Part shown: positions 7,773 through 17,337 of the stretch, piece after piece
How positions within the stretch are numbered: position 1 is the stretch's first letter
How the letters are laid out: each line of letters starts with the position of its first letter
DNA from: an uncultured Lachnospiraceae bacterium
Lineage (GTDB): Bacteria > Bacillota > Clostridia > Lachnospirales > Lachnospiraceae
Reading direction: 5' to 3'
NCBI GenBank assembly: GCA_910577275.1
Contig: CAJTMW010000006.1
Location: forward strand, 124,001 to 188,000
DNA: 64,000 nucleotides
Notes under the pieces: model-generated
Databases searched by the model: none
The model's input: only the letters and a program-made list of their open reading frames with translations
What the model was told of the DNA's origin: nothing
Position numbers and translations under genes: made by a program

Positions 7773-10124
7773 TTATCTGTCGGCGTTTGCCTCCTCAACC
7801 CATGAAAGAAGCATGTCGTTGTCCACCCTTCCGTTTGTCACCAGAATAACGCGCCTCAGAAACATCTGATTTATTTTATCCCTTGAAAGCATCCTCTTAA
7901 AAATACTGTCGCTTTCTTCTCCCTCCTTCGGGATATAAGGCTCCAGATACTCCATGATTTTCCAAAAAACCTTTTCCCCCGCTTCCGTCTCCCGCAACTC
8001 CCCCAGGGTAGACCAGCCGGACACCGGTTTTCTATGCCTCTTCTTTCCGTAAACCGTAATCGCCTTTTCCAGACGGATATCCTGACAGGACGCGCCCGCC
8101 TTCAGATAGTAGGTTCCGTCCGGCACAAACCATTCCGCCTTTTCCGCATAATAAAATGCAAAATCCCTTTTGTTCAAAGTAAAGGTTACCGTCTTTTCTT
8201 CCCCTGCTTCCAGAAATACCTTACAGAATCTTTTCAGTTCCTTTTCCGGGCGTTTTTCGATGTAGTCAAACATTCCCACATAAAGCTGGACAACCTCCGC
8301 CCCCGCTCTTTCGCCTACATTTTTCACCTTAAGGGACAGGGAAATTTCATCCTCCCCCTCTCCGAACACTTCCCTCTCCGGCTTCATATCCGAATAGGAA
8401 AACCGGGTATAGCTCAATCCGTACCCGAAAGGGAAAAGCAAATCCGTCATCTTTTTATCATAATACCGATATCCTACAAACACACCCTCTCCATATACCA
8501 CTTCTTTTTTGCTCCCCGGAAAATGGAAATAAGCGGAAGTATCTTCCAGACGTTTTGTGAAGGATACCGGCAGCTTCCCTGACGGATTCACAATTCCAAA
8601 AAGGATTTCAGCCAGCGCGCAGCCCATCCCCTGTCCCGCCATAAAGCACTCTAAGACTCCTTTCACCTGGTCAATCCACGGCATTGCCACGGCGGAGGCG
8701 TTTGACAGAATCACCACCACGTTGGGGTTCACTTCACAGACCTTTTCAAGCAATTCTTCCTGTTCCTTTGGAAGGGAGATAGATTTTCTGTCGTGCCCTT
8801 CCATCTCCACCCCGGCAGGCTGCCCGAGGAAGAACAACACGATACTGCTGTTCTTTGCCGCCTGCAGCGCTTCTTCTTCCAGCCTGCGGCGCACTTCTTC
8901 CGTATCTTCTTCCGGACTGCTTTCCCCTTTCTTGCGCCCTTCTTCTGACGGAAGGTTCCCCTCCTCCGCATACCCCTGCGCGTAGCAAATCCCGCATCCG
9001 GCATTCGCCGCCTGTTTTTCCAGAAAATCATAAGGAATATCCAAATCTGTTTTGATGACCCTTGCGCTTCCTTCGAGAGTATAGCGCGGCTCCTTTGCGT
9101 ATTCTCCTATCACCGCCAGACTCTCGCCGCCTTTAACCGGCAGAATGCCGTCATCATTTTTCAGCAACACCATCCCTTCTCTTGCAATTTCCCTTACCAT
9201 CTTATGGTGTTCTCTGTGCAGCTCTTCTCTGGATTTAACTGTCCGCAGCTTCTTCATTTCCTGACTTCTCTCAACCGCACGCAAAAGGCGCAGACAGCAT
9301 TTGTCCACCGCCTCCTCCGACAGAGAGCCGTCTTCAACAGCCTTCCTGATTTTTTCTGCTCCTACCCCACCGGAATAAGGCATATCCAAATCCATCCCTG
9401 CCTCCACTGCCTTAGCCGGATGTACAATGCCAAACCAGTCCGATACGGTGAATCCCTGAAATCCCCATTCCTCCCGCAGGATATCCGACAGGAGATGTTT
9501 ATGCTCCGCGCCGTACTCCCCGTTAATCTGGTTCAGCGCCGTCATTACCGACATGGGGTCCGCTTCTTTTACAGCCGTCTCAAATCCCGGCAGATAAAGC
9601 TCCCTCAGCGTCCTTTCATCAATAACCGCATTGATATATTCCCTCTCCGTTTCCTGATTGTTTCCGGCAAAATGTTTCAGGCAGCACCCTACGCCTGCCT
9701 CCTGCACCCCCTTTGCATAAGCCGCCGCTATTTCGCCGGTCAGATAAGGGTCTTCCGAAAAATACTCGAAATTTCTTCCGCAAAGCGGCGAACGAACCAG
9801 ATTTAAGGCCGGGGCAAGCAAAACATCCACTCCGGCGTTCGCTGCCTCCTCTCCCAGAATCTGCCCGTTTTTTCTGGCGCATTCAGGATTCCATGTAGCT
9901 GCCAGACAGCCCCCCGATACCGTCGCCGTTGCCGGTATGCTGTCGTTGATTCCCAGATGGTCTCCCTCTCCTTCCTGCTTACGCAGCCCGCAGGGACCGT
10001 CTGCCAAAGTAATCGACGGGATTCCTTTTTCCGTATAATCCACCGTCTGCCACCAGTCCTTTCCGCTGAGCATTCGGATTTTTTCCTCCAGAGTTAACTG
10101 GCTCAATTTTTCTTCCGCCCACAT
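7773..10124 (-). CDS. Glycoside hydrolase family 3 (beta-glucosidase/beta-xylosidase type)
   Basis: A 783-residue cytoplasmic enzyme; no signal peptide is seen. The ATG at 10124 is favoured over two upstream in-frame starts because AAGGAGG lies 7 nt before it. The N-terminal barrel holds the KHFAGNN substrate-binding segment and VSDWFG, whose Asp (about residue 229) is the GH3 nucleophile. A second alpha/beta sandwich domain follows, interrupted near residues 390-430 by a charged Glu/Arg-rich insert, and then a C-terminal fibronectin-III-like domain (VKNVGERAGAEVVQLYVG). It probably cleaves beta-linked sugars brought in by the adjacent ABC transporter. It is first in the operon and divergent from the YesM/YesN-type regulators. 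Exact linkage specificity is not visible. Confidence 0.9.
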   Translation of the reverse strand: MWAEEKLSQLTLEEKIRMLSGKDWWQTVDYTEKGIPSITLADGPCGLRKQEGEGDHLGINDSIPATATVSGGCLAATWNPECARKNGQILGEEAANAGVDVLLAPALNLVRSPLCGRNFEYFSEDPYLTGEIAAAYAKGVQEAGVGCCLKHFAGNNQETEREYINAVIDERTLRELYLPGFETAVKEADPMSVMTALNQINGEYGAEHKHLLSDILREEWGFQGFTVSDWFGIVHPAKAVEAGMDLDMPYSGGVGAEKIRKAVEDGSLSEEAVDKCCLRLLRAVERSQEMKKLRTVKSREELHREHHKMVREIAREGMVLLKNDDGILPVKGGESLAVIGEYAKEPRYTLEGSARVIKTDLDIPYDFLEKQAANAGCGICYAQGYAEEGNLPSEEGRKKGESSPEEDTEEVRRRLEEEALQAAKNSSIVLFFLGQPAGVEMEGHDRKSISLPKEQEELLEKVCEVNPNVVVILSNASAVAMPWIDQVKGVLECFMAGQGMGCALAEILFGIVNPSGKLPVSFTKRLEDTSAYFHFPGSKKEVVYGEGVFVGYRYYDKKMTDLLFPFGYGLSYTRFSYSDMKPEREVFGEGEDEISLSLKVKNVGERAGAEVVQLYVGMFDYIEKRPEKELKRFCKVFLEAGEEKTVTFTLNKRDFAFYYAEKAEWFVPDGTYYLKAGASCQDIRLEKAITVYGKKRHRKPVSGWSTLGELRETEAGEKVFWKIMEYLEPYIPKEGEESDSIFKRMLSRDKINQMFLRRVILVTNGRVDNDMLLSWVEEANADR

Positions 10125-10272
10125 AATCATTCCTCCTTGTTTCGCTTTTGCATCCGCCCGGGTACGCTCCCCGGCAGATGCCGTTTCCTTTTTATATCGC
10201 TTCTTTTGCCGCAAGTCCATTTACATTTCAAACTTCCGCCTTTCTTAACCAAACTTCCTTCTCCTGCTTTTA

Positions 10273-10300
10273 TTGATTTTCCAGACTGATATTATATAAT
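10273..10300 (+). promoter_or_regulatory. Promoter of the YesM/YesN-type pair
   Basis: TTGATT (10273-10278) and TATAAT (10295-10300) are 16 nt apart, 27 nt before the kinase start. The 203-nt divergent gap also has to hold the promoter of the GH3 operon, which was not clearly identified. Confidence 0.55.
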
Positions 10301-10327
10301 GAACTCAAAAAGCCGCGAGGTCTTTCC

Positions 10328-11986
10328 ATGAAGAAGAATACAACCACACTGACTTTTAAAATACTGATGCTGCTTATTATACTGGTAATCCCTTTAAATA
10401 TCGTGTCCTTAATTGTTTCAACCGTCATGATAAGGGATGCAAGAACCTCCATTATTAATTCTGTCCGTTCGACCATCCGTACCTATACCGACAACATCGA
10501 CCAGATAATATACAATACGAATTCGACTCTCTATGAGCTGAACGAACGTGATTCCGATTTCCTGACTCTGATTGACGGACAAAACGACCTGTCCTACCAG
10601 TTGTCAAAAACAGGCCTCACTAAAACTATCCGAAACAAACAGACCCTTTCCCCTATGGCGGATTATTTTTATTTCTATCAGGATAGTCTGGGCGATTTGC
10701 TGGTTATTCCCCATAACAGTTCTTCCTTTGACGATTTTTTATACTCCAACAATTACTTTGATAAAGACCAGCTTTCCCATGCCTCCTGGCATCTTGCCAC
10801 CATTGACGGAACGCCTTATCTTACCAAAATCTCCGCCAACGGTTCCCTGTATTACGGCGCTTTCATCCAATTGGAAAATGCGGTATCGGACATTTATGAA
10901 TATCTGAATTATCCGATTAAGGCTATTTCCTTTACGGAAGAAGTCCCTTCCCCCACTGCCTCTTATATAAACGACAGACGGGCCATTATCATTTCCGTAA
11001 AATGCAGCCGCGCCGGTCTGTATTTAAACCTGATTTTTGATTCTTCCATTCTGGTCAGCAGCATTTCCGGCTGGCGATGGTTTCTGATTGGAATTATCAT
11101 TTTGTATATCATACTCGTTCCTCTCCTCTACCGCTATATACGAAGTTGGGTAATTGCCCCGCTGGCCAGATTAAATACCGCCCACCGGCAATTACAGTCA
11201 GGCGAGGAAAATTACAGAATCACGCAAGGCTCAGACTCTGCGGAATTTGAACAGGCCTATGCTTCCTTTAACAGCATGGCGGAAAGTCTGCAAAACCTGC
11301 GTCTGGAAAAAATCAGCAACGAGCTTGCCCGCAAGCAGATGCTGCTGGATAACCTGCAGCTGCAAATCCGTCCCCATTTTCTGCTGAACACCTTTAATCT
11401 TTTATATAGTATGATTCAGACAAAAAAGACACAGCCGGCGCAGGAAATGATTTTGTATCTTTCCCAATATTTTCGCTACCTGTTTCAATATAATAAGGAG
11501 CTGGAGCTTTTTTCCAAGGAATGGGAATTAATCCTGCAATATCTTAAGGTTTCACGCTTCCAGCATCCCGATGCTTTTACCTTTCAATATGAGCTTGACC
11601 CGGAGATTAATCTGGTCCGTATTCCGCCGCTTTTGCTGCATAACTTTTTTGAAAACATCTTGAGTCACGCTCTTGTACATGGTCAGGTGGTTCATATTAT
11701 GTTCAACGGATTTTACGATAACGGGACAGTCACTTTTCAGATTGCCGACGACGGGCAGGGGATGTCCGATAAAGACGTGGAAATTATTAACGCCGGAAAT
11801 TATGAAGATTACAGCCGCGGTTTTCATGTGGGGCTTCGCAATTCCATTACACGCATTAAATATTTTTACAATCAACAGGGCTCTATTCATGTGGACTCTG
11901 CGATAAATGAAGGAACCATATTTACAATCACATTTCCTTATAATCTGGAGGAGGATACGGATAATGAATCTTTTGATGGTAAATGA
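10328..11986 (+). CDS. Sensor histidine kinase, YesM type
   Basis: A 552-residue membrane sensor. Two transmembrane helices (about residues 8-32 and 255-280) bracket a roughly 220-residue extracellular sensing domain; a HAMP segment follows. The His_kinase domain has the RPHFLLN phosphoacceptor motif at His350, and the ATP-binding domain has DDGQGMS. YesM-type kinases sense sugar availability, often with the help of binding proteins, and phosphorylate an AraC-type regulator. That regulator overlaps the end of this gene by 23 nt. A GAGG site stands 7 nt before the ATG. The divergent GH3/sugar transporter operon is the obvious target. Confidence 0.9.
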   Translation: MKKNTTTLTFKILMLLIILVIPLNIVSLIVSTVMIRDARTSIINSVRSTIRTYTDNIDQIIYNTNSTLYELNERDSDFLTLIDGQNDLSYQLSKTGLTKTIRNKQTLSPMADYFYFYQDSLGDLLVIPHNSSSFDDFLYSNNYFDKDQLSHASWHLATIDGTPYLTKISANGSLYYGAFIQLENAVSDIYEYLNYPIKAISFTEEVPSPTASYINDRRAIIISVKCSRAGLYLNLIFDSSILVSSISGWRWFLIGIIILYIILVPLLYRYIRSWVIAPLARLNTAHRQLQSGEENYRITQGSDSAEFEQAYASFNSMAESLQNLRLEKISNELARKQMLLDNLQLQIRPHFLLNTFNLLYSMIQTKKTQPAQEMILYLSQYFRYLFQYNKELELFSKEWELILQYLKVSRFQHPDAFTFQYELDPEINLVRIPPLLLHNFFENILSHALVHGQVVHIMFNGFYDNGTVTFQIADDGQGMSDKDVEIINAGNYEDYSRGFHVGLRNSITRIKYFYNQQGSIHVDSAINEGTIFTITFPYNLEEDTDNESFDGK

Positions 11987-12755
11987 TGCTGAAATTACAG
12001 TAAACGCTATGAAGGATGAAATCGACTGGGCTTTTTACAAAATTGATAAGGTCTTTATCGCCTACAATGTGGCCGAAGGACAGGAAATAATTGCCCGCCA
12101 TACCATAGACATTCTCCTGTGCGACATTGAAATGCCCGGCGAATACGGTATTACCCTGATTCGCTGGATTCGCGAAAACAATTATGATATCGACTGCATC
12201 CTGCTCACCTGCCATGCGGAATTTGCTTACGCCAAAGAGGCCATCACGCTTAACTGTCAGGATTATCTGCTGCTGCCCGCCAGCTATGAGACGATTGGAA
12301 AGACGGTAAAAAATGTGGTGCAGCGCCGTGAAATACGGCTGCAGAATACCCGTCTGCAGGAATACGGGAAATCATGGTTAAAATCCAGAGAAGACAGGGT
12401 ACATATCGACGAAACGCTCTCCAAAAGCCCGAAGGAAGTGGTGGAGGAATGTACCGCTTATATTTTACAGAACTTAAACAACGAAACGCTCAGTGTCAAC
12501 GAACTCGCCGCACACTTTTACCTGAATCCCATTTACTTAAACCGGATTTTTAAAAAGGAAAAGAACATTTCTATCAGTCAGTTTATCATACAGGAAAAAA
12601 TGTCCCTTGCGGCATCTCTGTTAAAAAATCCGGCCAGCTCTGCCGTCGCCGTGGCAAATCAGGTCGGATATCCGAATTATTCTTATTTTTCAACAATATT
12701 CAAAAAATACTATGGGTGTACGCCGTCGCAGTATCGGGAGCAAGGGGGAGAGTGA
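11964..12755 (+). CDS. Response regulator with AraC-type DNA-binding domain, YesN type
   Basis: A 263-residue regulator. The receiver domain occupies residues 1-120 with Asp54 in LLCDIEMPG as phosphoacceptor and the threonine-class TCHAEF segment. The last 100 residues form the double HTH of AraC proteins (LSVNELAAHFYLNPIYLNRIFK, quoted in part, and a second helix pair at SYFSTIFKKYYGCTPSQYR). The linker is short compared with many YesN proteins. The ATG at 11964 has GGAGGAGG upstream and overlaps the kinase gene, giving coupled synthesis. It is expected to activate the divergent GH3-ABC operon when sugar is sensed. Confidence 0.9.
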   Translation: MNLLMVNDAEITVNAMKDEIDWAFYKIDKVFIAYNVAEGQEIIARHTIDILLCDIEMPGEYGITLIRWIRENNYDIDCILLTCHAEFAYAKEAITLNCQDYLLLPASYETIGKTVKNVVQRREIRLQNTRLQEYGKSWLKSREDRVHIDETLSKSPKEVVEECTAYILQNLNNETLSVNELAAHFYLNPIYLNRIFKKEKNISISQFIIQEKMSLAASLLKNPASSAVAVANQVGYPNYSYFSTIFKKYYGCTPSQYREQGGE

Positions 12756-12761
12756 CCCCCT
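12743..12761 (+). terminator. Short GC hairpin at the end of the response regulator gene
   Basis: AGGGGG and CCCCCT form a 6-bp stem with a 7-nt loop spanning the stop codon. There is no immediate T-run, so this is a weak candidate in a 37-nt convergent gap. Confidence 0.3.
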
Positions 12762-12792
12762 AATTCGAATCTGCGCCCTTATTTTTCCCAAT

Positions 12793-13467
12793 CTAAAACG
12801 TCACTTCCCCGTCATGAGACACCAGTGACACGCTCTCCACCCCGGAAAGTGCCTCCAGCTCCTGCATCATTTCATATTCCTTCGCGGCCCTGACCTCCAT
12901 CACAAGATTACACTGTCCCATGGCCAGATTCCGGGATTTTACCTTATAGTATTTGCAGTATTTCCCTACCTTCTCCGTAAGAGCCGGTTCCTCCTTTAAA
13001 TCGGAGAGATTTGCCACCAAAATCATGGGCGCGCGTCCCACCGGAAGTCTGTCAAGGACAATCACCAGCACCGTGAGCACCAGAGAAAGCACCACCGCCA
13101 CCTCTGTCATGTGCGCGCCGCAGCAGATTCCCACGGCAATAGACCAGAACAGGAAGCACAAATCCATAGGCTCCTTGATTGCCGTCCGAAAACGCACAAT
13201 GGAGAGCGCTCCCACCATACCAAGGGAGATAACGATGCTTGACTGAACCGCCAGAATGATTCCCGCCGTCACCACCGCAATCCCCGCAAGGGCGATATTA
13301 AAATTCTTGGAGTAAAAGGTCTTTTTGGTAATCAGCCGGTAAACGATAAAAATATATGCCGCAATCGCCGCCGTAATCAGAAGAACTGCCGTAATATGCG
13401 GTATGCTGATATTTTCACTAGTATAAGATGAAAGAAAGCCTTTTTTAAAGATGTCCGTAAAATTCAT
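12793..13467 (-). CDS. DUF4956 membrane protein
   Basis: A 224-residue protein from the ATG at 13467, which has a GGAGGAG site about 9 nt upstream; longer frames are not supported. About four hydrophobic helices lie in residues 17-150, with the conserved GMVGALSIVRFRTAIKEP segment (residues of about 84-101) typical of DUF4956, followed by a cytosolic ferredoxin-like C-terminal part (about 150-224). DUF4956 genes are often found next to VTC polyphosphate-polymerase genes and CotH genes, as here. A role as the membrane partner, perhaps for export of the polymer, is inference. Last gene of a five-gene block. Confidence 0.85.
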   Translation of the reverse strand: MNFTDIFKKGFLSSYTSENISIPHITAVLLITAAIAAYIFIVYRLITKKTFYSKNFNIALAGIAVVTAGIILAVQSSIVISLGMVGALSIVRFRTAIKEPMDLCFLFWSIAVGICCGAHMTEVAVVLSLVLTVLVIVLDRLPVGRAPMILVANLSDLKEEPALTEKVGKYCKYYKVKSRNLAMGQCNLVMEVRAAKEYEMMQELEALSGVESVSLVSHDGEVTF

Positions 13468-13483
13468 TTGTATTCTTCTCCTC

Positions 13484-14179
13484 CTAACCTGCGAACTTCC
13501 TGCAGAGGTAATATTTTGAAAAGGTGCTGACCGACAGGCCATGAAGCTGCAGGAGGCTATAAATTTCATCCGGCAGAAAGCTGTCGAATTTCACTTCCAT
13601 AAGCGCCTGTCCCACCGGCATAACGCCCCGCCCCTGCACGGTTTCATCCAGAAACAAGCGGACGTTTTTGACGGATTTGATATTTTCATCAAAGGTCACC
13701 CTCACGTTGGCGTCCTTTTGCCGGTATACGTAAGGAACCCTGTCGTAATCCACTATCACCGCCGGCCGCATCAGCCTTGTCGCCATCAGATACGCAAGCT
13801 TTTGAAGCACCTTCTGTCCCGGCGCAATGTCGGAAGGGATAACGCCGTTCATGAGCTTCTGACACTGCGCTAACGTAATCAGGCAGGACTGCTTGCCGGT
13901 CTTGCCTCTGATTTTCTGCTTTAATTCCAGATTAATCCGCTCCGCCGAGTGATTGTAAATCCTGATTCTGTATTTTTCCCTGTTGTCCACGCCGTTTTCA
14001 TTGTCCATATAACAGCTGTTATCATAGTCGTCAAAGTAGAGGCTTCTTATGTTATAAGAGCCCTCCGGCCCCGCATGGACATCCCGTGACATAATTGATT
14101 TTATTCTGGTATCCTCGATGATAATCTGCCCCTTTGTCAGGGGGTACTTGTATTCGTGTCTGTAATTCGTCTGTTCCAT
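13484..14179 (-). CDS. VTC-domain polyphosphate polymerase-like protein
   Basis: A 231-residue protein with the VTC tunnel fold signature: RHEYKY at 7-12, YNIRSLYFDD at 42-51, REKYRIRIY at 67-75, LELKQK at 84-89, and the late ALMEVKF and SKYYLCR segments. The basic residues (K11, R45, K69, R71, R73) and E85 correspond to the tunnel residues that bind phosphate and the metal in VTC4-type enzymes, which build polyphosphate from ATP. No SPX or membrane domain is present, so it would depend on a partner such as the DUF4956 protein 16 nt downstream. The product being polyphosphate is inferred from the family; other nucleotide-dependent tunnel (CYTH-like) activities are possible. Confidence 0.85.
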   Translation of the reverse strand: MEQTNYRHEYKYPLTKGQIIIEDTRIKSIMSRDVHAGPEGSYNIRSLYFDDYDNSCYMDNENGVDNREKYRIRIYNHSAERINLELKQKIRGKTGKQSCLITLAQCQKLMNGVIPSDIAPGQKVLQKLAYLMATRLMRPAVIVDYDRVPYVYRQKDANVRVTFDENIKSVKNVRLFLDETVQGRGVMPVGQALMEVKFDSFLPDEIYSLLQLHGLSVSTFSKYYLCRKFAG

Positions 14180-14218
14180 GCGCCTGTGAACCTCCGCTGT
14201 TATAAATTCCGCTGTTTT

Positions 14219-16132
14219 TCAGTCTGCCTTTATCCACTCGCCGGAAAGAACGGCGTCCTCTGTAATAATACTTCCGTCCGCCACGTTCTCTCCTTTTTCA
14301 TTTTTATAGCCCAAAAACCGGTATCCTTCCGACTCATAGCAGGGAAGTCCCTCCATGGGCTGTCCGCGCTCAATCCAGTAATAGATGGTCTGGTTATAGT
14401 CCTGATTGAGGAACGGCGCGTCATTTCTGACTTCCACTATACAAAAATCTTTCCCTTCCATCCACAGCTTATCCAAAAATTTCTTCTTTTCAGAAAGAAA
14501 ATCCCGCACCATATCTATCTGGGCATCAAGTGCGGCAAAGCGGCTGTAGTCTCCTTCCTGTGGGATAGAAAGCCCTTCCGGGAGGACAAACTGCCAGCCA
14601 AGCCTCTTTTCATGCCACCGAAAGGCGTCCAGCGCCGCGCTGCGGTTTATCTGTTCCTTATATCTGTCAATTCCGGCGCTAAGCATTTCCTCCAGATTTC
14701 CCCGGAAAACCGTCCTGTACTTTTTCTCCAGCACTTCACGGAATTCCCTGTTCCGGTACATGGCTGAAAGCCACCTGTTCTGGTTGGCATTCCCCTCCGG
14801 CCTTGTCCCCTCGATGGAGGTCGTCAGCGCGGCCGGATTCCCGAACATAATAGTATTTACATTTCCCATGGTTCCGTCAAAGTCCCACACCGGCCCGGCG
14901 TATAAAAGCGTTTCTTCCATATTATAAGTGTATGAGAACTGGCTGGCAATCCCCGTATCATGGTCGCCCGATATTTCCTGAACCAGCCACGCTGTCGCCC
15001 AGGAATCCAGGTCAATCAGCTCCGGCAAGGACTTTCCGCTCAATTTACTGATACCATCCTCCGCAAAAAGAGCGCTTTCGATGTCGTTCAACAGCCGGGC
15101 CGCCTGTTCTTCCTCCTGCGCCGTAAGCTCTGCTCTGGTCTGGATATCCAGACCGCCGCCTGATTCCTTCTCCCGGCAGATAATCGTCTGGACGGCAAAT
15201 ATCTGTCCTCTGTCAGTGGTTACATAAGAATTCCCTTCCTCTTTTCTGAAATCCAGCTCGATTTCAAAAAACCAGCCTTCACCGGGAGGAATTTCAACCC
15301 TGTTTTCAGCGGCGGAAACCGCCTCCGTCAAAAGGTACAGCCCCTGATAGCTTCCGTTTAAATACACCTCCACAAACTCCCCGTCCGGCTCATAGGCGTC
15401 CGTGCTTTTATTTGCCAAATCAAGCACCGCCTTATTCCTGATATAAGAGCCGTCTGTGGCGTTTGCCAGTAGATTCCACTTGACGGCGGGCGCCATGCCG
15501 CAGAACCCCACCGGATTTTGAAAGGAAAACGTCAACGGCTTTTTATCCAGGGTGGCGGTCAGGTTTCCCCTCACCTTGAGCCGTTTCAAATTCTCTTTGC
15601 ATACAACCTTCCCTTCCTCATCCAACATCACCATGCTGCCGGTCTCAATATACTTTTTATCTTCAAATTCATCTATGGATAGTAAATCTTTTTCATCCTC
15701 GGCGGTAAGCATAATCGCCGGCAGATTCGCGGAAGCCAGCACCCGCAGGGTCTTTTTCATATAGTATCTGCCCAAAGGCCCCCGCAGGCCTATCTCATAG
15801 ATTTCCTCCCCGCCAAAGTCCGTCCACTTTTCCCCGTCTCCGTAAAGCGTTCCGTCTATTTCAAGGACGCCCAGCCCGTCTTCGTAGCAGAAAGTAAACT
15901 CGCAGCTTTTCCCCGCAAAGCAGGAGGGAAGAAAAAGATAGTACGCTTCGCTCTCCCCGTCTTCCCAGAGGGCAAGACTGATTTCCTGCCCGTCTGTAAA
16001 ACACTTTACCGTCAGCCCGTTTATGATTTCCTTTTCGTGGTCCGTGCTTATATAGGATACGGCCAGCATGCCGGTCAGTGCCAGACACGCGCTCACCACC
16101 ATGAACACACGCAATTTATTTCCCAATGTCAT
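14219..16132 (-). CDS. CotH kinase-like secreted protein
   Basis: A 637-residue protein counted from the ATG at 16132, preferred over the one at 16144 because AAGGTG is then 9 nt away. One N-terminal membrane helix (about residues 8-28) indicates a signal or anchor. Middle-region motifs are those of the CotH spore-coat kinase family: LKVRGN, KWNLLAN, IRNKAVLDLAN, YQGLYLLTE and GPVWDFDGTMGN, the last with metal-binding Asp residues. The C-terminal 70 residues (from YNQTIYYWIERG) look like an InlB/beta-grasp repeat used on cell surfaces. CotH phosphorylates coat proteins in Bacillus; here the operon suggests a surface or extracellular target. It is 39 nt upstream of the VTC gene. Confidence 0.88.
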   Translation of the reverse strand: MTLGNKLRVFMVVSACLALTGMLAVSYISTDHEKEIINGLTVKCFTDGQEISLALWEDGESEAYYLFLPSCFAGKSCEFTFCYEDGLGVLEIDGTLYGDGEKWTDFGGEEIYEIGLRGPLGRYYMKKTLRVLASANLPAIMLTAEDEKDLLSIDEFEDKKYIETGSMVMLDEEGKVVCKENLKRLKVRGNLTATLDKKPLTFSFQNPVGFCGMAPAVKWNLLANATDGSYIRNKAVLDLANKSTDAYEPDGEFVEVYLNGSYQGLYLLTEAVSAAENRVEIPPGEGWFFEIELDFRKEEGNSYVTTDRGQIFAVQTIICREKESGGGLDIQTRAELTAQEEEQAARLLNDIESALFAEDGISKLSGKSLPELIDLDSWATAWLVQEISGDHDTGIASQFSYTYNMEETLLYAGPVWDFDGTMGNVNTIMFGNPAALTTSIEGTRPEGNANQNRWLSAMYRNREFREVLEKKYRTVFRGNLEEMLSAGIDRYKEQINRSAALDAFRWHEKRLGWQFVLPEGLSIPQEGDYSRFAALDAQIDMVRDFLSEKKKFLDKLWMEGKDFCIVEVRNDAPFLNQDYNQTIYYWIERGQPMEGLPCYESEGYRFLGYKNEKGENVADGSIITEDAVLSGEWIKAD

Positions 16133-16155
16133 TTTATCATGCACCTTGCTTTTTT

Positions 16156-16210
16156 GTTACTGTTCCCTTTTGAACCTGTAACATACTTCCGCCTGCATTT
16201 TTTATGCGGC
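16156..16210. promoter_or_regulatory. Two hairpins in the SGNH-CotH gap
   Basis: A GTTAC/GTAAC plus GTTC/GAAC stem occupies 16156-16182, and GCC-GCAT/ATGC-GGC pairs at 16191-16210 around a T6 loop. Together they fill half of the 130-nt gap between the two genes. They could process or attenuate the transcript; neither has a convincing U-tract on the minus strand. Confidence 0.35.
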
Positions 16211-16262
16211 GATTTCCTCCGTTTATTATAAGGTACATCCTCTAAAATGACAATTGCGTTTC

Positions 16263-17324
16263 TTAATATTCCAACTTCTCCAGCGTCCCGTTTTCGTAGC
16301 TTTCCAGCTTATCGTAAATCATCTGCACGTTATCGTCCCAGGATTCATATCCCTCCTCTCCCCTTCTGTCCGGAATTGCATCATCACAGTCCAGAAAGCC
16401 TCCCAGAAAATCCGTGAATTTACAGCTTCCCCAATAGTTTAAATGGGACTCATCGTTGAAGTCCTTTTCAAAATCAAGCCCGATTTCATCAAAATACTCG
16501 CAGTAGTTGATAAACGTAATCCCCTCTTCCCCGGCAATTTCCGCTATCTTATTGTAGGCGCGCATATCCTCATTTGTGATGATATAAGGCGTAACCATAA
16601 GAACCAGTCTTGTGTTGTTCTTTTTCGTCAGGGAAATGATTTTCCGCAGATACTTTTCAGATTTTTCGGTGAGCCCGTCGTTCCCCTCCTCATAAATTTC
16701 AGGCCGCTGCTGCGGGCGCACATTCCAGTAAGGCGTAAATCCCTTAAAACTCTCCTTCTTTTCCCAGTCCCAGAAAAAATTATCAAAATCCTCCTTCCCC
16801 AAATCGTCGTACCTGCTGTGATAGACCGCAAAGGACGGAAAATAGGAAGGAATTTTCGCGGGTTCCGCGCTGACTGAAAGCATTTCCAGCTTATTTAATG
16901 AAAATTTCATGCCGTAAATATTTTCCGCTATCCAGTCGTACTGATAATCCTCCTTAAATCTGGCCGGCGCGTACACATCCACCACAACCGCCTTCGGCGT
17001 CTGGTACTTGTACAGCTCTTTCAAATAAAAATATGTCATCCAAAGGGGCTGTTCCGCTCCGCTGTAATCATAGGAGGCAATCCCGTACTTCTCCCACAAA
17101 AGCGTCGTGTTAACGCCGCAATGCACATGGCTTGTCCCCATCGCCACCACATCGATGGCATTTTCAGGCTGCCAGTACATTCCCTCCACCTGATTGATTC
17201 CATGCTCGGACTTCACCTGGAGAATACAGGAGAGAAGATACACCGTCAGTATCAGCAATGCCAGAAATCCGGCTCTGATACCGTTCTTCTTATTAAAAAT
17301 CTTTTTTATTTTTATATTTGTCAT
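16263..17324 (-). CDS. SGNH/AlgX-DltD-like acyltransferase partner of MBOAT
   Basis: A 353-residue protein with one N-terminal membrane helix (about residues 17-36) and an extracellular catalytic domain. VVAMGTSHVHCGVN at 59-72 supplies the Ser65 nucleophile block in the GTSH form seen in DltD/AlgJ-like proteins, and DESHLN near residue 290 supplies the Asp/His pair. Such proteins take an acyl group from an MBOAT partner and esterify a wall or capsule polymer. The MBOAT gene is 13 nt upstream. The start has only a weak GGGAT site, consistent with coupling to the MBOAT gene. Substrate polymer unknown. Confidence 0.8.
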   Translation of the reverse strand: MTNIKIKKIFNKKNGIRAGFLALLILTVYLLSCILQVKSEHGINQVEGMYWQPENAIDVVAMGTSHVHCGVNTTLLWEKYGIASYDYSGAEQPLWMTYFYLKELYKYQTPKAVVVDVYAPARFKEDYQYDWIAENIYGMKFSLNKLEMLSVSAEPAKIPSYFPSFAVYHSRYDDLGKEDFDNFFWDWEKKESFKGFTPYWNVRPQQRPEIYEEGNDGLTEKSEKYLRKIISLTKKNNTRLVLMVTPYIITNEDMRAYNKIAEIAGEEGITFINYCEYFDEIGLDFEKDFNDESHLNYWGSCKFTDFLGGFLDCDDAIPDRRGEEGYESWDDNVQMIYDKLESYENGTLEKLEY

Positions 17325-17337
17325 AAATTATCCCATA

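Noticed and set aside
8034..9806. Long plus-strand frames opposite the GH3 gene
   Set aside because: They mirror a GC-rich conserved coding sequence and have no recognisable product.
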